Source of the DNA: Paenibacillus sp.
Lineage (GTDB): Bacteria > Bacillota > Bacilli > Paenibacillales > YIM-B00363
Assembly: GCF_035645195.1 (NCBI RefSeq)
Contig: NZ_DASQNA010000008.1
Span: 62,001-126,000, forward strand
Length of the DNA: 64,000 nucleotides
Direction of reading: 5' to 3'
Part shown: one piece after another, positions 1 through 8,490 of the stretch
How positions within the stretch are numbered: the first letter of the stretch is position 1
Layout of the letters: every line of letters starts with the position of its first letter
The notes under the pieces: generated by a model
The model's input: the letters and a program-made list of their open reading frames with translations, nothing else
Database searches by the model: none
Told to the model about the DNA's origin: nothing
Program-made: the position numbers and the translations under genes

Positions 1-1061
1 GCGGTCGGCGCTTGCGCGCCGGCGGCGAGCTTATGCAGCAGGTACGATTGGCGAACTTCGCCGAGTAAGTTGGATGCGTCGTTGGACGCCGAGCCGTCCA
101 CCCCAAGGCCGACCTTGACGCCCGCGTCCAGCATTTTCCGCATCGGGAACACCCCGGACGACAGCTTCATATTGCTGCTCGGACAGTGGGCGACGCCGCA
201 GCCGCATGCGCCGAGCCGGCGAATTTCATCGTCTCGGAAGTGTATCCCGTGGGCGTACCAGACATCGTTGCCGATCCACTCCGTTCTTTCCATATACTCC
301 AACGGACGAAGACCAAGCTTCTCCAAGCAGTACGCTTCCTCGTCGTGCGTTTCCGCCAGATGCGTATGGAGCCGCACCCCGTACGCGCGCGCCATGCGCG
401 CCGTCTCCCGAAGCAGATCTTCGCTCACCGAGAACGGGGAGCAAGGCGCAAGGCCGACCCGCGTCATCGCGAACGGCGACGCGTCGTGGTACGTTTCGAT
501 AACCCGCCGCGAATCGCGGAGAATCGTCTCCATGTCCTGCGTCACTTCGTCGGGAGGAAGTCCCCCTGCGGACCGGCCCAGATTCATAGACCCTCGGGTT
601 GGATAAAAGCGGATGCCGAGCTCTCGAGCCGCCCGTATCTCCTCGTCGATCAACTCGCCGCTGACGGCGTTCGGGAAGCAGTAAAAATGATCGGCCGCAG
701 TCGTGCAGCCTGTTTTCAGCAGCTCGCCGAGACCGACCATCGCGCTCAAATAAACATCTTCCGGTCGCAGCTCGCGCCATACGTCGTATAGTGTCAGGAG
801 CCAGTCGAATAGCTCGACGTCCTGCGCGCGAGGGATGTTTCTCGTGAACGTTTGATACAAATGGTGATGCGTATTAATCAAGCCGGGATAAACGATTCTC
901 CCCGCGGCGTCGATGACGACGTCGGCCGTCTCGTACGGCACATCCGTTCCGATCGCGACGATGCGTTGATCCCGGGCATACAAGCTGCCGCCGGGGAACG
1001 TCCGCCGCTCGGCGTCCATCGTTATGATGTTTCGCGCGTTCTTAATGAGCAATGTGGCCAA
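1..1061 (-). CDS. 8-oxoguanine deaminase-like amidohydrolase (3' end cut by window edge)
   Basis: Metal-dependent amidohydrolase of the chlorohydrolase/guanine deaminase class, probably a cytoplasmic purine deaminase acting on 8-oxoguanine or a related base. Read on the minus strand it begins at a TTG (1059-1061) placed 9 nt after AGGCGG; the next in-frame ATG is 14 codons on. Visible motifs: NTHHHLYQTF (first metal-binding histidines), TGCTTAADHFYCF, HLAETHDEEAYC (metal His), VWYAHGIHF (metal His), and GVDGSASNDASN, which carries the catalytic Asp. The reading frame is open to base 1, so roughly the last 100 codons are missing. It is divergent from the carbamoyltransferase gene. The exact substrate is inferred from motif resemblance; guanine or hydroxyatrazine-type substrates are alternatives. 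Confidence 0.8.
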   Translation of the reverse strand, partial: MATLLIKNARNIITMDAERRTFPGGSLYARDQRIVAIGTDVPYETADVVIDAAGRIVYPGLINTHHHLYQTFTRNIPRAQDVELFDWLLTLYDVWRELRPEDVYLSAMVGLGELLKTGCTTAADHFYCFPNAVSGELIDEEIRAARELGIRFYPTRGSMNLGRSAGGLPPDEVTQDMETILRDSRRVIETYHDASPFAMTRVGLAPCSPFSVSEDLLRETARMARAYGVRLHTHLAETHDEEAYCLEKLGLRPLEYMERTEWIGNDVWYAHGIHFRDDEIRRLGACGCGVAHCPSSNMKLSSGVFPMRKMLDAGVKVGLGVDGSASNDASNLLGEVRQSYLLHKLAAGAQAPT

Positions 1062-1078
1062 GGTTGTTGTCCGCCTTT

Positions 1079-1108
1079 CTAGGTTACGATTCCTTCATCA
1101 TAACCTAG
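1079..1108 (-). promoter_or_regulatory. 8-bp inverted repeat upstream of the deaminase
   Basis: CTAGGTTA and TAACCTAG form perfect 8-bp arms around a 14-nt spacer. The element ends directly before the ribosome binding site of the minus-strand deaminase, so it may be an operator or a leader hairpin. Function is inferred from position only. Confidence 0.3.
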
Positions 1109-1271
1109 CAGGGCGCTCGTCCGCTTCGTCGAACGCGCGATTTCGTCGCCGACGACAAATTCGACTATCGAAATCGGCACGAAGCACAGCGAACCGGCCA
1201 TCGCCCGTTGAAACCGGATCGGCGCTCGGGTAAGCTAAGGGAAATAGAACAAGCCCACAGGGGGAAAAACG

Positions 1272-2198
1272 ATGAGCGGCTCATTGTATCACGTGCTGAC
1301 CGCAAGACAATTCGATCGTGCGGAGTTGGATGCGCTGTTCGCCGCGTCCGGCGACATGGAGCGGATCGTACGCGAAGGCGGCTCCACGCGCTTCTCGAAT
1401 AAAATTTTGACCACGCTGTTTTTCGAGGCGAGCACGCGGACGCGGTTGTCGTTCGAAGCGGCGATGCATCGGCTTGGCGGCCGGGTCATCGGCACGGAGA
1501 ACGCCGCGCAGTTTTCGTCGGCGATCAAAGGAGAGACGCTGGAAGATACCATTCGCATCGTATCGGGTTACAGCGACCTCGTCGTCATGCGTCATACGGA
1601 AATCGGGGCGGCGCAGCTGGCCGCGACGGTCGCAACCGTACCGGTCATTAACGCAGGCGACGGCGCCGGGGAGCATCCGACGCAGGCGCTGCTCGACCTG
1701 TACTCGATCCAGAAGGAGCTCGGGCGGATCGACGACATCCGGATCGCGATGATCGGCGACCTCGCGAACGGACGAACCGTTCATTCGTTAAGCTACATGC
1801 TTGCCAATTATAAGAATGTGCATATCGAATACGTCGCGCCGGATAACGTGCGCATCCCGGTCGAAGTGAAGCGGTACCTCGTCGAGCACGGCGTGTCGTT
1901 CGAAGAATCGACCGACCTGCGCAAGGCGGCCGCGGAGGCGGACGTCGTGTACCAGACGCGCATTCAGAAGGAGCGATTCCTGTCGCTCGAAGAGTACGAG
2001 AAGGCGTCGGGCAAGTATGTAATCGACGCGTCACTGCTGGACGTCATGCGTCCCGACGCCATCATCCTTCACCCGCTGCCGCGGGCGGGCGAAATCGAAA
2101 CGCGCGTCGACCGGGATCCCCGCGCCGCGTACTTCCGTCAAGCGCAGAACGGGCTGTATTTGCGGATGGCGCTCATCGAAAAATGCCTGACCTCTTAA
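1272..2198 (+). CDS. pyrB: Aspartate carbamoyltransferase catalytic subunit (E. coli-like class)
   Basis: Catalyses carbamoyl phosphate + aspartate to carbamoyl-aspartate, the committed step of pyrimidine synthesis, in the cytoplasm. The 308-aa protein has the full active-site set: EASTRTR (carbamoyl phosphate loop), KGETLEDT, VMRH, HPTQALLDLY, GDLANGRTVHSL, TRIQKERF and HPLPRAGEI. The last three match the E. coli PyrB pattern more closely than the pattern usual in Bacillus. The ATG follows AGGGGGA by 6 nt. No pyrR, pyrC or carAB lies next to it; it stands alone, is divergent from a purine-type deaminase, and ends at a strong terminator. An E. coli-like catalytic subunit without a neighbouring pyrI suggests an unregulated trimer. 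A role in purine or ureide catabolism is possible but less likely given the intact aspartate-site residues. Confidence 0.88.
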   Translation: MSGSLYHVLTARQFDRAELDALFAASGDMERIVREGGSTRFSNKILTTLFFEASTRTRLSFEAAMHRLGGRVIGTENAAQFSSAIKGETLEDTIRIVSGYSDLVVMRHTEIGAAQLAATVATVPVINAGDGAGEHPTQALLDLYSIQKELGRIDDIRIAMIGDLANGRTVHSLSYMLANYKNVHIEYVAPDNVRIPVEVKRYLVEHGVSFEESTDLRKAAAEADVVYQTRIQKERFLSLEEYEKASGKYVIDASLLDVMRPDAIILHPLPRAGEIETRVDRDPRAAYFRQAQNGLYLRMALIEKCLTS

Positions 2199-2245
2199 TT
2201 GTTCGGCGCCGTCGATCCCTCGCGGTTCGGGGCTCGATTTTAGCC

Positions 2246-2283
2246 AAACTCCCTCGCTTCGGCAGGGAGTTTCTTTATTTTTT
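2246..2283 (+). terminator. Rho-independent terminator after pyrB
   Basis: AAACTCCCT (2246-2254) pairs with AGGGAGTTT (2264-2272) around a 9-nt loop, followed by a T-rich tail. Confidence 0.85.
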
Positions 2284-2454
2284 CGGTGCCTGCTGCCGCC
2301 GGCTTTTCCTATCCATCCAACCTGCCCACTAACTAAGCCCACCCTTAAAACCTCTAACCATCAAATTCAATTCTCCCTAACCTCACATTCTTCTCGTTGT
2401 CTAAATTGTATTAGGATTGGTAAAACCAGCCGGCATAGAGTAGGAGAAGGAATC

Positions 2455-4110
2455 GCCGGCTATTGGCCGCTGCGCCGAAGTTGTCCAAAGTTGTCCAAAC
2501 AGTGGGATGGCAGTTCAAGAACGTGGGCTACTGTCTTGCTAGGGAGGCGAAGTTTGAATACGTGGTCGCAAGAAGATCGGTCCGGTATTGGCGGATGCAC
2601 TTAAGCTGTCCAAAATTGTCCAAGCCGAGGGAGGTTGGTTCAAGACCGGGTGCTACTGATTTGCGAAGGAGGGAGACTTGGTCAAAAGCAACTAGACGTG
2701 GTCAGTAAGGGTTCGTCATGTATTGGGGGGCGCGCCGAAGCTGTCCAAAGTTGTCCAAACGGTGGGATGGCAGTTCAAGAACGTGGGCTGCTGGCTTGCT
2801 GGGGAGGTGTGGCTTGAGTACGTAGAAGTCGGGGGGCTGTCAGGGTATTGCCGTCTGCGCCGAAGCTTGTCCAAAGTTGTCCAAACGGTGGGATGGCAGT
2901 TCAAGAAAGTGAGCTACTGGCTTGCTGGGGAGGTGTGGCTTGAGTACGTAGAAGTCGGGGGGACTGTCAGGGTGTTGCCGTCTGCGTCGAAGCTGTCCAA
3001 AAATGTCCAAGCCGAGGGAGGTTGGTTCAAGACCGGGTGCTACTGATTTGCGAAGGAGAGAAACTTGGTCAATAGCGACTAGACGGGTCAGTAAGGGTTC
3101 GTCATGTATTGGGGGAAGCGCCGAAGCTGTCCAAAGTTGTCCAAACGGTGGGATGGCAGTTCAAGAACGTGGCTACTGGCTTACTGGGGAGGTGTGGCTT
3201 GAGTACGTAGAAGTCGGGGGGGGCTGTCAGGGTATTGCCGTCTGCACCGAAGCTGTCCAAAAATGTCCAAGCCGAGGGAGGTTGGTTCAAGACTGGGTGC
3301 TACTGATTTGCGAAGGAGGGAGACTTTGGTCAAAAGCGACTAGACGTGGTCAGTAAGGGTTCGTCATGTATTGGGGGGCGCGCCGAAGCTGTCCAAAGTT
3401 GTCCAAACGGTGGGATGGCAGTTCAAGAAATGGCTACTGGCTTACTGGGGAGGTGAGGCTTGAGAACGTAGAAGTCGGAGGGGCTGTCAGGGTATTGCCG
3501 TCTGCGCCGAAGCTGTCCAAAAATGTCCAAGCCGAGGGAGGTTGGTTCAAGACCGGGTGCAATTGATTTGCGAAGGAGGGTGACTTGGTCAAAAGCGACT
3601 AGAGCGTGGTCACGTAAGGATACGTCATGTATTGGGGGGCGCACCGAAGCCGTCCAAAGTTGTCCAAACGGTGGGATGGCAGTTCAAGAAAGTGAGCTAC
3701 TGGCTTGCTGGGGAGGTGTGGCTTGAGTACGTAGAAGTCAAGGGGGCTGTCAGGGTATTGCCGTCCGCGCCGAAGCTGTCCAAAAATGTCCAAGCCGAGG
3801 GAGGTTGGTTCAAGACCGGGTGCTACTGATTTGCGAAGGAGGGAGACTTTGGTCAAAAGCGACTAGACGTGGTCAGTAAGGGTTCGTCATGTATTGGTGG
3901 GCGCGCCGAAGCTGTCCAAAGTTGTCCAAACGGTGGGATGGCAGTTCAAGAAAGTGGGCTACTGCTTGCTAGGGAGGTGTGGCTTGTGTACGTAGAAGTC
4001 GGAGGGTCTGTTAGGTATTGCCGGCTGCGTCGAAGCTGTCCAAAAATGTCCAAGCCGAGGGAGGTTGGTTCAAGACCGGGTGCTACTGATTTGCGGTGGA
4101 GGGGGCTCGT
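2455..4110. repeat. Nested ~260-bp tandem repeat array (13 half-units)
   Basis: About 1.65 kb of imperfect direct repeats. Two related half-units alternate. Type A carries GTCCAAAGTTGTCCAAAC and then GGGATGGCAGTTCAAGAA. Type B carries GTCCAAAAATGTCCAAGC and then GGGAGGTTGGTTCAAGAC. Type A starts near 2481, 2741, 2867, 3127, 3389, 3650 and 3912; type B near 2606, 2993, 3253, 3513, 3776 and 4036. A-to-B spacing is 124-126 bp and B-to-A 134-137 bp, so the full period is ~260 bp; one A half (2867) is duplicated. Short open frames exist, but copies differ by 1- and 2-bp indels just after the CAGTTCAAGAA segment (around 3165, 3428, 3965), so protein coding is unlikely. There are no CRISPR-like spacers and no flanking transposase. 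Function unknown. Confidence 0.9.
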
Positions 4111-4130
4111 TCAAGTCTTAATGATGTAAC

Positions 4131-4590
4131 TAGTTGGGAGGCGTGGCGAACGGGAGCGCATAGATGTCCACAACGATATGACACCCGCAGAAGCCCGCCA
4201 GATGCGGAAGTTTGAGTTATCCACAGATAGTCTAAACTTAGATTTGCAACAGTTTTTGATGAGGACGATATTAGAATGATGGAGAAGCCGGCGGATGCGC
4301 ACACCGCAAAGTTGGCGGCGGCATTGTGGTAGAACGGAGCAGCGAAACTACAGTGGGCAGCAAGTGAGCGGTGAATGCTGCTTAAGCTGCACGCGGATCG
4401 AAGGGCCGCGAAGGTTCCAACGGTGAGAGGATAAGATTCCGCGAGATAGCGATGGCGGTTTAGCCGCGTGGGACGGATGAGCGGTGGTTCGCGGCGGCTC
4501 GGGGCGGCGCAGTATGATGGGGTGTAGGCGTTCGGTATAAGCGAACCGAGCAACCGAGTGTTAAGAGCTTGGACGGGTGCAGGACATGCA
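4131..4590. other. Gene-free stretch after the repeat array
   Basis: No convincing coding frame on either strand: the open frames lack ribosome binding sites and have no recognisable protein character. A single perfect DnaA-box sequence TTATCCACA lies at 4217-4225, but it is isolated and no replication gene is nearby. I see no terminator or mobile element. Confidence 0.5.
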
Positions 4591-4619
4591 TTGGGAGCCG
4601 TTTTGCTGTATCATATCCT
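4591..4619 (+). promoter_or_regulatory. Candidate sigma-A promoter for the nucleoside hydrolase
   Basis: TTGGGA (4591-4596) and TATCCT (4614-4619) are separated by 17 nt, and the -10 lies 25 nt before the start codon. Both hexamers deviate from consensus. Confidence 0.35.
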
Positions 4620-4644
4620 TTATCTAGCGGAAGGAGTCATACGA

Positions 4645-5592
4645 ATGACAGAACAGAAACTTGTGTATATGAACCATGACGGCGGCGCGGACGATCTCGT
4701 CTCGCTGCTCGCCGTGCTGTTAATGAAGGACGTGGAGTTGATCGGCGTCGGCGTGATCCCGGGCGATTGCTATTTGGAGCCGGCCGTGCTAGCGTCGCGA
4801 AAAATTATAGACGTATTCGGACGGGCGAGCGTGGAGGTTTCGGCTTCGGATTCTCGGCCGAAGCATCCGTTCCCGAAGGAGTGGCGTATGCACGCCTACT
4901 TCGTCGACGCGCTGCCGATGTTGAACGAGAGGGATGACATCCTCGCGCCCTTCACCTCCGAACCGGCGCATCGACACTTGGTACGCAAGCTGCGCGAAGC
5001 CGATCGGAAGGTGACGCTGCTGTTCACGGGTCCACTCACGGATCTCTCCCGCGCCCTTGCGGAGGCGCCCGACATCGAGGAAAAAATCGAATCGCTCGTT
5101 TGGATGGGCGGGTCGTTCAAGGGGACAGGCAATATTATCGAGCCGGAACACGACGGGTCGGCGGAATGGAACGCCTTCTGGGACCCGGATGCGGTGGCGG
5201 ACGTATGGCGTTCGGGCATCGACATCGTAGCGTATCCGCTGCTTGCGACGGATCAAGTGCCGTGGACGCTGGAGCGCCGCAACGCATGGGCGAAGCTGCG
5301 CCGCCATCCGGCGCTCGACTTCGCGGTACAGTGCTACGCGATGTGCCCGCCGCTCGTGCACATCCATGCGAACGATACGTATTTCCTGTGGGATTTGCTG
5401 ACGACCTCCCATCTCGGGAACGCGGGCATCGCGAAGTTCCGCCAAGTCGCCTGCCGCGTACATACGGAAGGCGCCAGCCAAGGCCGCATCGAGGAGGACC
5501 CGTCCGGCCGAACGATTTCGATCGCGGCCGAGGTCGACGTCGATGCTTTCTACAACTACATCACCGAGCTGTTCCGATCGTTCGAACGGTAA
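4645..5592 (+). CDS. Nucleoside hydrolase (inosine-uridine preferring family)
   Basis: Expected to cleave the N-glycosidic bond of ribonucleosides for salvage in the cytoplasm. The 315-aa protein has the N-terminal calcium-binding motif as MNHDGGADDLVSLL (family pattern DxDxxxDD, here with Asn in place of the first Asp), followed by LLFTGPLTDLSRAL, LVWMGGSFKGTGNI and the core EWNAFWDPDA. The start is ATG 4645, 8 nt after AAGGAG; an open extension up to 4558 has no ribosome site and overlaps the likely promoter. Monocistronic, with a terminator directly after it. Together with the deaminase at the left edge it suggests nucleobase salvage. Substrate cannot be told from sequence; an N-for-D variant at the first motif position occurs in some family members. 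Confidence 0.85.
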   Translation: MTEQKLVYMNHDGGADDLVSLLAVLLMKDVELIGVGVIPGDCYLEPAVLASRKIIDVFGRASVEVSASDSRPKHPFPKEWRMHAYFVDALPMLNERDDILAPFTSEPAHRHLVRKLREADRKVTLLFTGPLTDLSRALAEAPDIEEKIESLVWMGGSFKGTGNIIEPEHDGSAEWNAFWDPDAVADVWRSGIDIVAYPLLATDQVPWTLERRNAWAKLRRHPALDFAVQCYAMCPPLVHIHANDTYFLWDLLTTSHLGNAGIAKFRQVACRVHTEGASQGRIEEDPSGRTISIAAEVDVDAFYNYITELFRSFER

Positions 5593-5599
5593 TCGAATA

Positions 5600-5630
5600 A
5601 GCCGCCTCTTTGTGGGGCGGCTATTTTTAT
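5600..5630 (+). terminator. Terminator after the nucleoside hydrolase
   Basis: AGCCGCC (5600-5606) and GGCGGCT (5616-5622) form a hairpin followed by ATTTTTAT. Confidence 0.8.
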
Positions 5631-5763
5631 GCCGTGCGGCCCGGTTTTTAAGTAAGACATAGCTGACAGGCACGAATGGGCAGCCGCCCACATACAATGT
5701 AGGGATGCGCCGTCCCAAGCCGGCATCGGCAGGGGCGTGCAAAACCTCAGGGGGTGTTCCATC

Positions 5764-5973
5764 GTGCCTGGTATATTCGCTATGATTGCGCTATTCATCA
5801 AGCAGCTGATGCTTCTGGTGTCTTACGTCAAAAACAATGCGTTCCCGCAGCCGCTTTCCGAAGCGGACGAGGCGAAGCATTTGAAATTGATGGCGGAGGG
5901 CAATCAAGAATCGCGCAACTTGTTGATCGAACACAACCTGCGTCTCGTCGCGCATATCGTCAACACGATATGA
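5764..5973 (+). pseudogene. Truncated duplicate of sigK (N-terminal ~70 residues)
   Basis: From GTG 5764, preceded by AGGGGGTG, the frame reads like the first 69 residues of the intact sigma-K gene downstream: a hydrophobic pro-sequence ([17 protein letters not shown]), then [15 protein letters not shown] and [12 protein letters not shown]. It then stops with no core-binding or DNA-binding regions. No remainder of the gene is found before the full copy at 6151. It is therefore a 3'-truncated tandem duplicate. The break comes well before the position where sigK is split by the skin element in B. subtilis. A short expressed peptide is possible, because the start region looks functional and the frame has no internal stop. 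Confidence 0.75.
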
Positions 5974-6150
5974 ACGCGAACCGACGCCGCGAGGAAACCC
6001 GCTTCGTCTGCCAAGGAACCTTCGTTAAATAAAGCCGCAGCAACCATTACATTACCGAACGCAAACTTTCCGTGCTAATCGTAATGCCAGCCAACATACA
6101 CTGATATGCACCTATGGGATCTCATCGTATGTATGAAGGAGGAACAATCG

Positions 6151-6849
6151 ATGCCGGGATTGTTTGCGTTTATCGCTTTATTCATCAAGCAACTCGCCCT
6201 GTTGGTCAGTTACGTCCGCAACAACGTGTTTCCGCATCCGCTGTCGGAGGAGGAAGAAGCCGAACAGCTGCGGTTAATGAAGCAAGGGGACGAAACGGCC
6301 CGCAATAAACTAATTGAGCATAACCTGCGCTTGGTCGCGCATGTGGTGAAAAAGTTCGATAACGCCGGCGAGACGGAAGATTTAATTTCGATTGGAACGA
6401 TCGGCTTGATCAAGGCCGTGGAAAGTTATTCCGAAGGGAAGGGTACGAAACTCGCCACCTATGCGGCACGATGCATCGAGAACGAGATCCTGATGCATCT
6501 TCGTTCCCTGAAGAAGCAGAAAAACGACGTCTCGCTGCATGACCCGATCGGAACGGATAAAGAAGGCAACGAAATTACGTTGATTGATATTCTCGGGACG
6601 GAGCCCGATACGGTCGCGGAGCAGGTTCAGCTTTCCATCGAGCGGAGAAAGATTTACAAGCACCTGGATATTCTAGACGAGCGGGAGCAAGAGGTGATCA
6701 AGGCGCGGTTCGGTCTGGAAACGGGCGGCGAGGAGCGAACGCAGCGGGAGATCGCGAAGGAGCTGGGGATCTCGAGATCTTATGTGTCGAGGATTGAAAA
6801 GAGGGCGTTGATGAAACTGTATCATGAGTTTTATAAACAAAAAAAGTGA
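6151..6849 (+). CDS. sigK: RNA polymerase sporulation sigma factor sigma-K (pro-form)
   Basis: Late mother-cell sigma factor controlling spore coat and cortex genes. The 232-aa protein begins with a hydrophobic pro-sequence of ~20 residues ([20 protein letters not shown]), normally removed by the SpoIVFB protease at the forespore membrane. It continues with region 2 ([46 protein letters not shown]) and region 4 ([20 protein letters not shown]). ATG 6151 is 8 nt after AAGGAGG. The gene is continuous, not split by a skin-like element. Presence of this gene marks the organism as an endospore former. A strong terminator follows, and no other sporulation gene is adjacent. Confidence 0.95.
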   Translation: MPGLFAFIALFIKQLALLVSYVRNNVFPHPLSEEEEAEQLRLMKQGDETARNKLIEHNLRLVAHVVKKFDNAGETEDLISIGTIGLIKAVESYSEGKGTKLATYAARCIENEILMHLRSLKKQKNDVSLHDPIGTDKEGNEITLIDILGTEPDTVAEQVQLSIERRKIYKHLDILDEREQEVIKARFGLETGGEERTQREIAKELGISRSYVSRIEKRALMKLYHEFYKQKK

Positions 6850-6870
6850 GATTGCCTAATCGGCAAGTTG

Positions 6871-6903
6871 ATGACTCCTGAACTTATCAGGGGTCATTTT
6901 TTT
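6871..6903 (+). terminator. Terminator after sigK
   Basis: Eleven-base arms ATGACTCCTGA (6871-6881) and TCAGGGGTCAT (6887-6897) with one G-T pair, followed by a run of seven T. Confidence 0.88.
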
Positions 6904-7072
6904 GTCCATCAAATTGCAAAATATGCGGGGTTTATTCAAAAACACATATCAAAAGCGGAGAATCGCGCCCCATTTTCTTGTTACTTTTTTAATGTATTCG
7001 GTTGATGAATAAACGGTTTTTGAAAGCTGTTGAAAGGAGGGGGGGTATCCAGGATTTGACAATACACATTTA

Positions 7073-7086
7073 TGTAAGCGCAACCA
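7073..7086 (+). promoter_or_regulatory. Candidate cre site (CcpA) before the PL9 genes
   Basis: TGTAAGCGCAACCA matches 13 of 14 positions of the catabolite-responsive element TGWAARCGYTWNCW. It lies about 50 bp before the first lyase gene, a sensible place for carbon catabolite repression. A TTGACA at 7056-7061 has no matching -10 box, so no promoter is called. Confidence 0.45.
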
Positions 7087-7134
7087 GGAGCGGTGCCGAT
7101 CTTATGTTGAGGAAACGATGGGAGGAACAAATGG

Positions 7135-8439
7135 ATGGTAAAGTCAATGACATCTATGTATTTTACTAGTCAAATTTTTAAAGTTTGCGTTGCTGCGGTC
7201 GTTGGTTTGGCGGCGCTGCTTGCGATCACGACGTCAGTGTTAGCCGCGGATTATTACTATATTTCTCCAACCGGCAACGATAGCAATCCAGGAACGAAAG
7301 AAGCGCCGTTTAAAAGCATAATGAAGGCGCAGTCCGTCGCTTCCCCCGGGGATACCGTATATATTCGCGGAGGAGTTTACGACGATTTCCAAATTGCGAA
7401 AACCGACAGTAACTATATTTATGTGCATGATATTACGAAGAGCGGGATTACCTACGAGGCTTACCCTGGAGACGAAAGGCCCGTTTTCGACTTCCAGCAT
7501 GTGCCGACCAATTTGCGAGTGGCCGCTTTTCGCGTGGCGGATAAAGTAACCGGTATCACATTTAAAGGGTTTGATGTCATCGGGGTGAAAGTCGGGAATC
7601 AGAAGCAATCGGAAGTTTTTCGAGTGATCGGTCAGGCGAATTTCGAAAATGTGTCTGCGCATGACAATGAAGCGAACGGTTTCTACTTTACGACAAGAGG
7701 TACGGGAGTCGTCCTGAATTGCGATGCTTATAACAACATTGGTCCAACGGATACGTCGGCCGGAAATACTGACGGTTTCGGCGCACATGCAGGTCCGGTT
7801 TGGTTCATTAATTCCCGTGCATGGAATAACAGCGACGATGGATTTGACAGCATCAGTTCCAGCGCGCCGGTCGTTTTCGATCATTCCTGGGCTTTCAATC
7901 ATAGGGGGAATCAGGACGGTCGAGGCGATAAAAACGGATTTAAAATCGGCGGATACGGCCATCGAACATCTGGAATTCCCGACCCCGTACCGGTCCATAC
8001 GGTTCGATTTTGTTTGGCTGCCAATAACGCCTCGAACGGATTTTATGCGAATCATCAGCCGGGTCAAGCGGCGAACTGGATCAACAACACGGCCTATAAT
8101 AACGGCCGGGCTAATTTCAACATGCTGGAGCGCGTAAGCCCTACGGTGGATATCGACATCCCCGGGTACAGAGAAGTTTTGCATTATAACATTGCCTACA
8201 AGGGTGTACCGATCATGAACGATAACAATCCTCCGGAAAATGTAACGAATAATTCGTGGACTCTGCCCATGAAAAATTTCGGCCGGGAAATCAAGGATAA
8301 AGACTTTGAAAGCCTGGATATCTCGCAGTTGTCTACACCAAGAAAAGCGGACGGCAGCTTGCCCGATGTTACATTTATGCGTCCGGTAAAAACCAGCTAT
8401 CTTTATAAAATGGATTTAGGTTACCTTGCCGACCAATAA
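7135..8439 (+). CDS. Secreted PL9-family polysaccharide lyase, copy 1
   Basis: Right-handed parallel beta-helix lyase, expected to cut uronic-acid-containing pectin (polygalacturonate or rhamnogalacturonan backbone) by beta-elimination outside the cell. It is 434 aa with a signal peptide ending near LAITTSVLAADYY. The N-terminal YISPTGNDSNPGT plus SPGDTVYIRGGVYDDF segment is typical of the family. The residues known from Dickeya Pel9A (four Asp at the calcium site and a catalytic Lys) can be placed: D213 in TDGFG, D234, D235 and D238 in SDDGFD, and K270 in NGFKIGG. ATG 7135 sits 9 nt after GGAGG. The second copy follows 51 bp downstream, so they probably share a transcript. Whether the substrate is homogalacturonan or rhamnogalacturonan I cannot be read from sequence; the neighbourhood favours the latter. 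Confidence 0.82.
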   Translation: MVKSMTSMYFTSQIFKVCVAAVVGLAALLAITTSVLAADYYYISPTGNDSNPGTKEAPFKSIMKAQSVASPGDTVYIRGGVYDDFQIAKTDSNYIYVHDITKSGITYEAYPGDERPVFDFQHVPTNLRVAAFRVADKVTGITFKGFDVIGVKVGNQKQSEVFRVIGQANFENVSAHDNEANGFYFTTRGTGVVLNCDAYNNIGPTDTSAGNTDGFGAHAGPVWFINSRAWNNSDDGFDSISSSAPVVFDHSWAFNHRGNQDGRGDKNGFKIGGYGHRTSGIPDPVPVHTVRFCLAANNASNGFYANHQPGQAANWINNTAYNNGRANFNMLERVSPTVDIDIPGYREVLHYNIAYKGVPIMNDNNPPENVTNNSWTLPMKNFGREIKDKDFESLDISQLSTPRKADGSLPDVTFMRPVKTSYLYKMDLGYLADQ

Positions 8440-8490
8440 TGATCTAGGCGTGAAAGGTCTGAATAGATCTTTAGAGGAGGTAGCGCATGT

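Noticed and set aside
2636-2650. tRNA T-arm-like sequence GGTTCAAGACC in the B half-units
   Set aside because: No flanking pairing or acceptor/anticodon arms; it recurs only because of the repeat.
2455-4110. CRISPR array
   Set aside because: Units are ~130 and ~260 bp, fully repetitive with no unique spacers, and there are no cas genes.
2463-4129. Short open frames in the repeat array encoding repeated peptides such as KLSKVVQTVGWQF
   Set aside because: Copies differ by 1-2 bp indels that break the frame, ribosome sites are lacking, and the frames simply follow the DNA repeat.
4217-4225. Perfect DnaA box as part of a replication origin
   Set aside because: A single box with no cluster, no AT-rich unwinding region and no dnaA/dnaN nearby.
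4558-4644. N-terminal extension of the nucleoside hydrolase from 4558
   Set aside because: No ribosome site, overlaps the likely promoter, and the protein family starts at the MTEQKLVYMNHDGG segment.
5764-6849. sigK split by a skin-like element needing recombination
   Set aside because: The downstream gene is complete from pro-sequence to region 4; the upstream piece is an extra truncated copy.
7056-7061. TTGACA as a -35 box for the PL9 genes
   Set aside because: No acceptable -10 hexamer at 16-19 bp.
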